Shown here piece by piece: positions 61,283 to 64,000 of a stretch of 64,000 nucleotides of DNA (the first letter of the stretch is position 1; the number at the start of each line of letters is the position of its first letter). This stretch comes from an uncultured Bacteroidales bacterium. Lineage in GTDB: Bacteria; Bacteroidota; Bacteroidia; Bacteroidales; UBA932. The stretch lies in assembly GCA_944325435.1 (NCBI GenBank), contig CALVAC010000009.1, positions 1 through 64,000 of the forward strand, read 5' to 3'. Made by a program: the position numbers and the translations under genes. The notes beneath the pieces were generated by a model. It saw only the letters and a program-made list of their open reading frames with translations, had not been told where the DNA came from and searched no databases.

Positions 61283-64000
61283 TTACCGGGACAGACGGAT
61301 TGCCGGCAGCACGACTTTGAGTTCCCTGTCCATACCATCGCCTTTCCACCAGACTATGAAGTTGACCCATGCTTCCGAAAGCGAATATCCATTGCCGATG
61401 AATCCTGCAAGTCTGTCCCTGAACCGGCTCGAAAACTTCAGTACAGTCCTGCCGTCCCGGTCACAACATCCGTGTTCATCAGCAGACAGGCTGTCTCCGC
61501 TCATGAGTCCCGATATCACATTCTGCCTCCACGCAAAATCATTCAACCATACATCTTTCAGGCTCAGAAGCAATGTCCTTTCGGCTGACGGCTCATATTG
61601 TCTTGTATCATTTCCTCTTTCAAGGCCTTTCATAGTGAACCTGTCAAGGAAAGATGAATTCAGGTGCACTGAAAGAGCATCTTTAACCCGTGTCATGGCG
61701 ACATACAACAGCCGTTTGTCATTGTCGTCTCTTTGAGGAAAATTCTCAAGCATGATGAAAACGGCATCGAATTCTTTCCCTTTTGCCTTATGCATTGTGG
61801 AGACAGTCACAGAGGCTGTACTTTCACCGGCAAAATCCTCCAGCACAGATTCCTTTACGAAAATCTCGAAGTCAGTCTTGTATTTTGTCCTGGGATTTAT
61901 GGCTTCGAATGCCCGTACAAGGTTGTGACAGAACTCCAGGTTGACGCTTCTGCCGAATGCGGAATAAAGGGCAGCCTTGGCTCTCTCCCAGTCATCCCTG
62001 CTTATGACAGCGCCTTCATCCCGGAGATGCAGCCTGTCCATGAAATACCGGATTTCCTCAAGTGCGGAAAGATTGAACCCGTCATTCGACTGGATCAGTC
62101 TTGCCGGAATTCTCCGCTCTATGAGAAGATTCTGTATTTCAAGAGCTTCATCGTTGGTCCTGGTCAGAACAGCAACAGAACCGGAGTTACCGCCCTGCAT
62201 AAGATACCGGATCACAGAGTCCGCCACCGGCGACGCAAGATTACTGCCTGTATAACGGACAAGTCCCAATCTGCCTGGCTCTTTCCTGACAGGAACAATA
62301 TCATATTCTTTCAGCCTGCGGCTTATAGTGGCTGCATACAGATTGGAGAATCCGACAAGGTTGTGCGCACTTCGGAAATTCTCCACCAGTTCATATTTGA
62401 CAGCCTCATCTTTACCGGCCAGATCCTCCATATATCTGGAATCCGAACCCCTGAATGCATAGATGTTCTGATCATCATCTCCTACTGCAATTACCCTCAT
62501 GTCCTCATTGACAGACATCAGAGCCTTGACCAGATTATATTCATCCTCATCCATGTCCTGGGCTTCATCTATCACCAGAACGGTCTTGGTTATCCGGCTT
62601 ATATCCACCTCTTTGGCATTGATTTTCCCGACAGCCTGACTGACAATTTTTTCCGCCTTGTCTACGCTTCCTATTCTTCCGAGAAGATCGAAACAATAGG
62701 AATGGAATGTCTTTATCTCGACAAATGCGGCAGCATTGCCTATCAGGGCATACAGCCGTTGCTTGAACTCTGTTGCCGCAGCCCTGGAGAAAGTCAACAT
62801 CAGAAGCTGCTCGTGCTTGACATCCTCCAGCAGCAGAAGCGATGCCAACTTGTGAACCAGCACCCTAGTCTTTCCGCTTCCCGGCCCTGCGGCAACCACT
62901 ATGATCCGGCTCCTGTTATCTTTGATTATATTCAGTTGCGCAGCCGACAGTTCTCCGAAAATCTGCCGGAACTTGGAAGGGGTCATGTTCCTCGAAATCT
63001 CCGCCTTGCGGCCTTTGAAATATTTCTCGAGAAAAAACGGATAGCCCATCTGGAAATAATCCTCGACAAACTGCAGAGCCCCCTTATAGTCATCTATCAT
63101 CTTCCTGGCATACTCTCCGACTATATGTATCTGTTGCATTCTGTTCTCGTAAAACCTGCCCAGATTCCTGTATTCCTCCAGCCTGTACTTTTTCCTGTTG
63201 TCAGTCTCCAGACGCTCCAGTCTCATGCTGTTGTATATGACAAGGAAACCGCCCTCTATCCTGACTGCCCCTATACGGGAAAGATAGAACAGGGCATCTT
63301 CCACATCATCGCAGGAAACATTCCCTGAAAAAGCCGTCACGGAATTTTCGTATGCATCCTTAATTGCCACAACCGAAAACTCCACGAGGATTTCTCCTGA
63401 ATCGGAGGCCTGCCTGTCCCCGGCTATACCATAAAGATAATCAATGATAAACCCTGACAAGTCCTGTCTCTGTCTGATCTTTTCAGAAAAGATACTCTTC
63501 CTGACAACACACTGCACGGGGACCTGATTTCTGGATGCCGACATCCTCTTTTTCTGTATCCAGCCCTTTATCGCCCAGAAATTGAGCATGGTCATTATCC
63601 TGCTGACATTCACATCGTCTACACCTTTTTCCGTCGCCCTCTCATTCAGTTCTTTCAGGTCAAATATGCTGCCGCTCTCATCAAGGTATGGATACAGGAA
63701 ATTCTCGATCTCATTGAACAGTTTCAATATCCGTTTCGACTTGTGTTCCGTATCGCTCCTGTATATATAGGCCGTGATATCTTTAGAATCGGCAAGTATC
63801 TTCTCTTCCCTGAGAATATTTATCGTATGTATGACATCTTCTTTGGATATGCCGAGCCTGTCGCTTATATAATCTATTCTGGATTCCCCATCATCTTTCG
63901 CCCACTGTCTGCTTCTGCTCGATATCAGACTTTTTATTATCCGGATTGCACGCACCTTGCCATCACTGTCGAATCTTGCCGATGCGTTGATCCTGTCGAC
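61283..64000 (-). CDS. UvrD/Rep-type superfamily 1 DNA helicase, 5' end beyond the window
   Basis: At least 905 residues, open at the window edge. A GTG at 63955 could be read as a start, but the frame continues upstream without a stop (DRINASARFDSDGKV) and looks like coding sequence, so the true start lies outside. N-terminal visible part: winged-helix-like segments (SDRLGISKEDVIHTINILRE) and a helical region. From about residue 345 of the GTG-based numbering come SF1 motifs: AAGPGSGKTRVLVHK (I), VLVIDEAQDMDEDE (II), AVGDDDQNIYAFRGS (III), LVENFRS (IV), VSTMHKAKGKEFDAVF (V) and YVAMTRVKDAL (VI). In some Bacteroidota a UvrD part of this kind is the rear half of a RecQ-UvrD fusion; the missing 5' end could hold the RecQ part. 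Confidence 0.9.
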   Translation of the reverse strand, partial: VDRINASARFDSDGKVRAIRIIKSLISSRSRQWAKDDGESRIDYISDRLGISKEDVIHTINILREEKILADSKDITAYIYRSDTEHKSKRILKLFNEIENFLYPYLDESGSIFDLKELNERATEKGVDDVNVSRIMTMLNFWAIKGWIQKKRMSASRNQVPVQCVVRKSIFSEKIRQRQDLSGFIIDYLYGIAGDRQASDSGEILVEFSVVAIKDAYENSVTAFSGNVSCDDVEDALFYLSRIGAVRIEGGFLVIYNSMRLERLETDNRKKYRLEEYRNLGRFYENRMQQIHIVGEYARKMIDDYKGALQFVEDYFQMGYPFFLEKYFKGRKAEISRNMTPSKFRQIFGELSAAQLNIIKDNRSRIIVVAAGPGSGKTRVLVHKLASLLLLEDVKHEQLLMLTFSRAAATEFKQRLYALIGNAAAFVEIKTFHSYCFDLLGRIGSVDKAEKIVSQAVGKINAKEVDISRITKTVLVIDEAQDMDEDEYNLVKALMSVNEDMRVIAVGDDDQNIYAFRGSDSRYMEDLAGKDEAVKYELVENFRSAHNLVGFSNLYAATISRRLKEYDIVPVRKEPGRLGLVRYTGSNLASPVADSVIRYLMQGGNSGSVAVLTRTNDEALEIQNLLIERRIPARLIQSNDGFNLSALEEIRYFMDRLHLRDEGAVISRDDWERAKAALYSAFGRSVNLEFCHNLVRAFEAINPRTKYKTDFEIFVKESVLEDFAGESTASVTVSTMHKAKGKEFDAVFIMLENFPQRDDNDKRLLYVAMTRVKDALSVHLNSSFLDRFTMKGLERGNDTRQYEPSAERTLLLSLKDVWLNDFAWRQNVISGLMSGDSLSADEHGCCDRDGRTVLKFSSRFRDRLAGFIGNGYSLSEAWVNFIVWWKGDGMDRELKVVLPAIRLSR

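Noticed and set aside
61733-63328. 531-residue plus-strand open frame opposite the helicase gene
   Set aside because: Antisense shadow of a helicase with all SF1 motifs; no promoter and no family features.

Overview
The window is a stretch of bacterial chromosome at roughly 50% G+C that belongs to the Bacteroidota, most likely the order Bacteroidales. The signs are a SusC/SusD pair with an STN-domain SusC, an ECF sigma and FecR anti-sigma pair, many lipoproteins, BACON, DUF4270, DUF4294 and DUF3098 families, a GH97 enzyme, and repeated promoter sequences of the Bacteroides type (TTTG, about 19-20 bases, then TAnnTTTG). A genus cannot be named from this sequence. I saw no tRNA, rRNA, CRISPR array, transposase or phage gene.

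Layout. (1) 1-11763: a SusC/SusD nutrient-uptake locus on the minus strand, encoding SusC, SusD, a secreted metallo-beta-lactamase-fold lipoprotein, a BACON-type lipoprotein and a GLUG-repeat lipoprotein. The sigma/anti-sigma pair lies divergently beside it. The 3' end of SusC is clearly frameshifted and the GLUG gene probably is too. (2) 11764-19500: a candidate small RNA, an HTH-cupin regulator with an acyl-CoA synthetase, rubredoxin, a long-chain acyl-CoA synthetase, a deoxynucleoside kinase, and a metallo-hydrolase with an MFS exporter. (3) 19511-30320: a 22-gene ribosomal operon on the minus strand (rplP to rplQ, with secY, map, infA and rpoA). It starts at rplP with its own promoter and leader, so rpsC and the rest of the S10 half are absent here. 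(4) 30447-36657: envelope genes. These are DUF4294, an LpxH-like phosphatase, UppP, DUF3098, FtsX, an orphan N-terminal half of a glycogen synthase, and a DUF4270 lipoprotein with a Gly-Tyr repeat.

(5) 36681-42420: acpP, uvrC and a TlpA-like lipoprotein, the last two read from a tandemly duplicated palindromic promoter module, followed by an uncharacterised trio of two lipoproteins and one beta-barrel protein. (6) 42482-49465: a TetR-controlled RND efflux operon that includes an extra small lipoprotein. (7) 49490-54188: a GH97 glycosidase and mutS. (8) 54265-61265: a plus-strand operon of glmS, a GT4 glycosyltransferase, a YfhO-family membrane protein and an alpha/beta-hydrolase lipoprotein. 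(9) 61283-64000: a UvrD-type helicase whose reading frame runs off the window edge and may be the rear half of a larger fusion.

How the parts work together. Region 1 is a self-contained surface-sensing and uptake unit: substrate passing through SusC is expected to signal through the STN domain to FecR and release the sigma factor. Regions 4 to 8 are mainly envelope biogenesis and export. The observations most worth following are the broken S10/spc operon, the SusC locus with a secreted MBL-fold enzyme and decaying frames, the duplicated palindromic promoter, and the candidate small RNA at 11858-11935.
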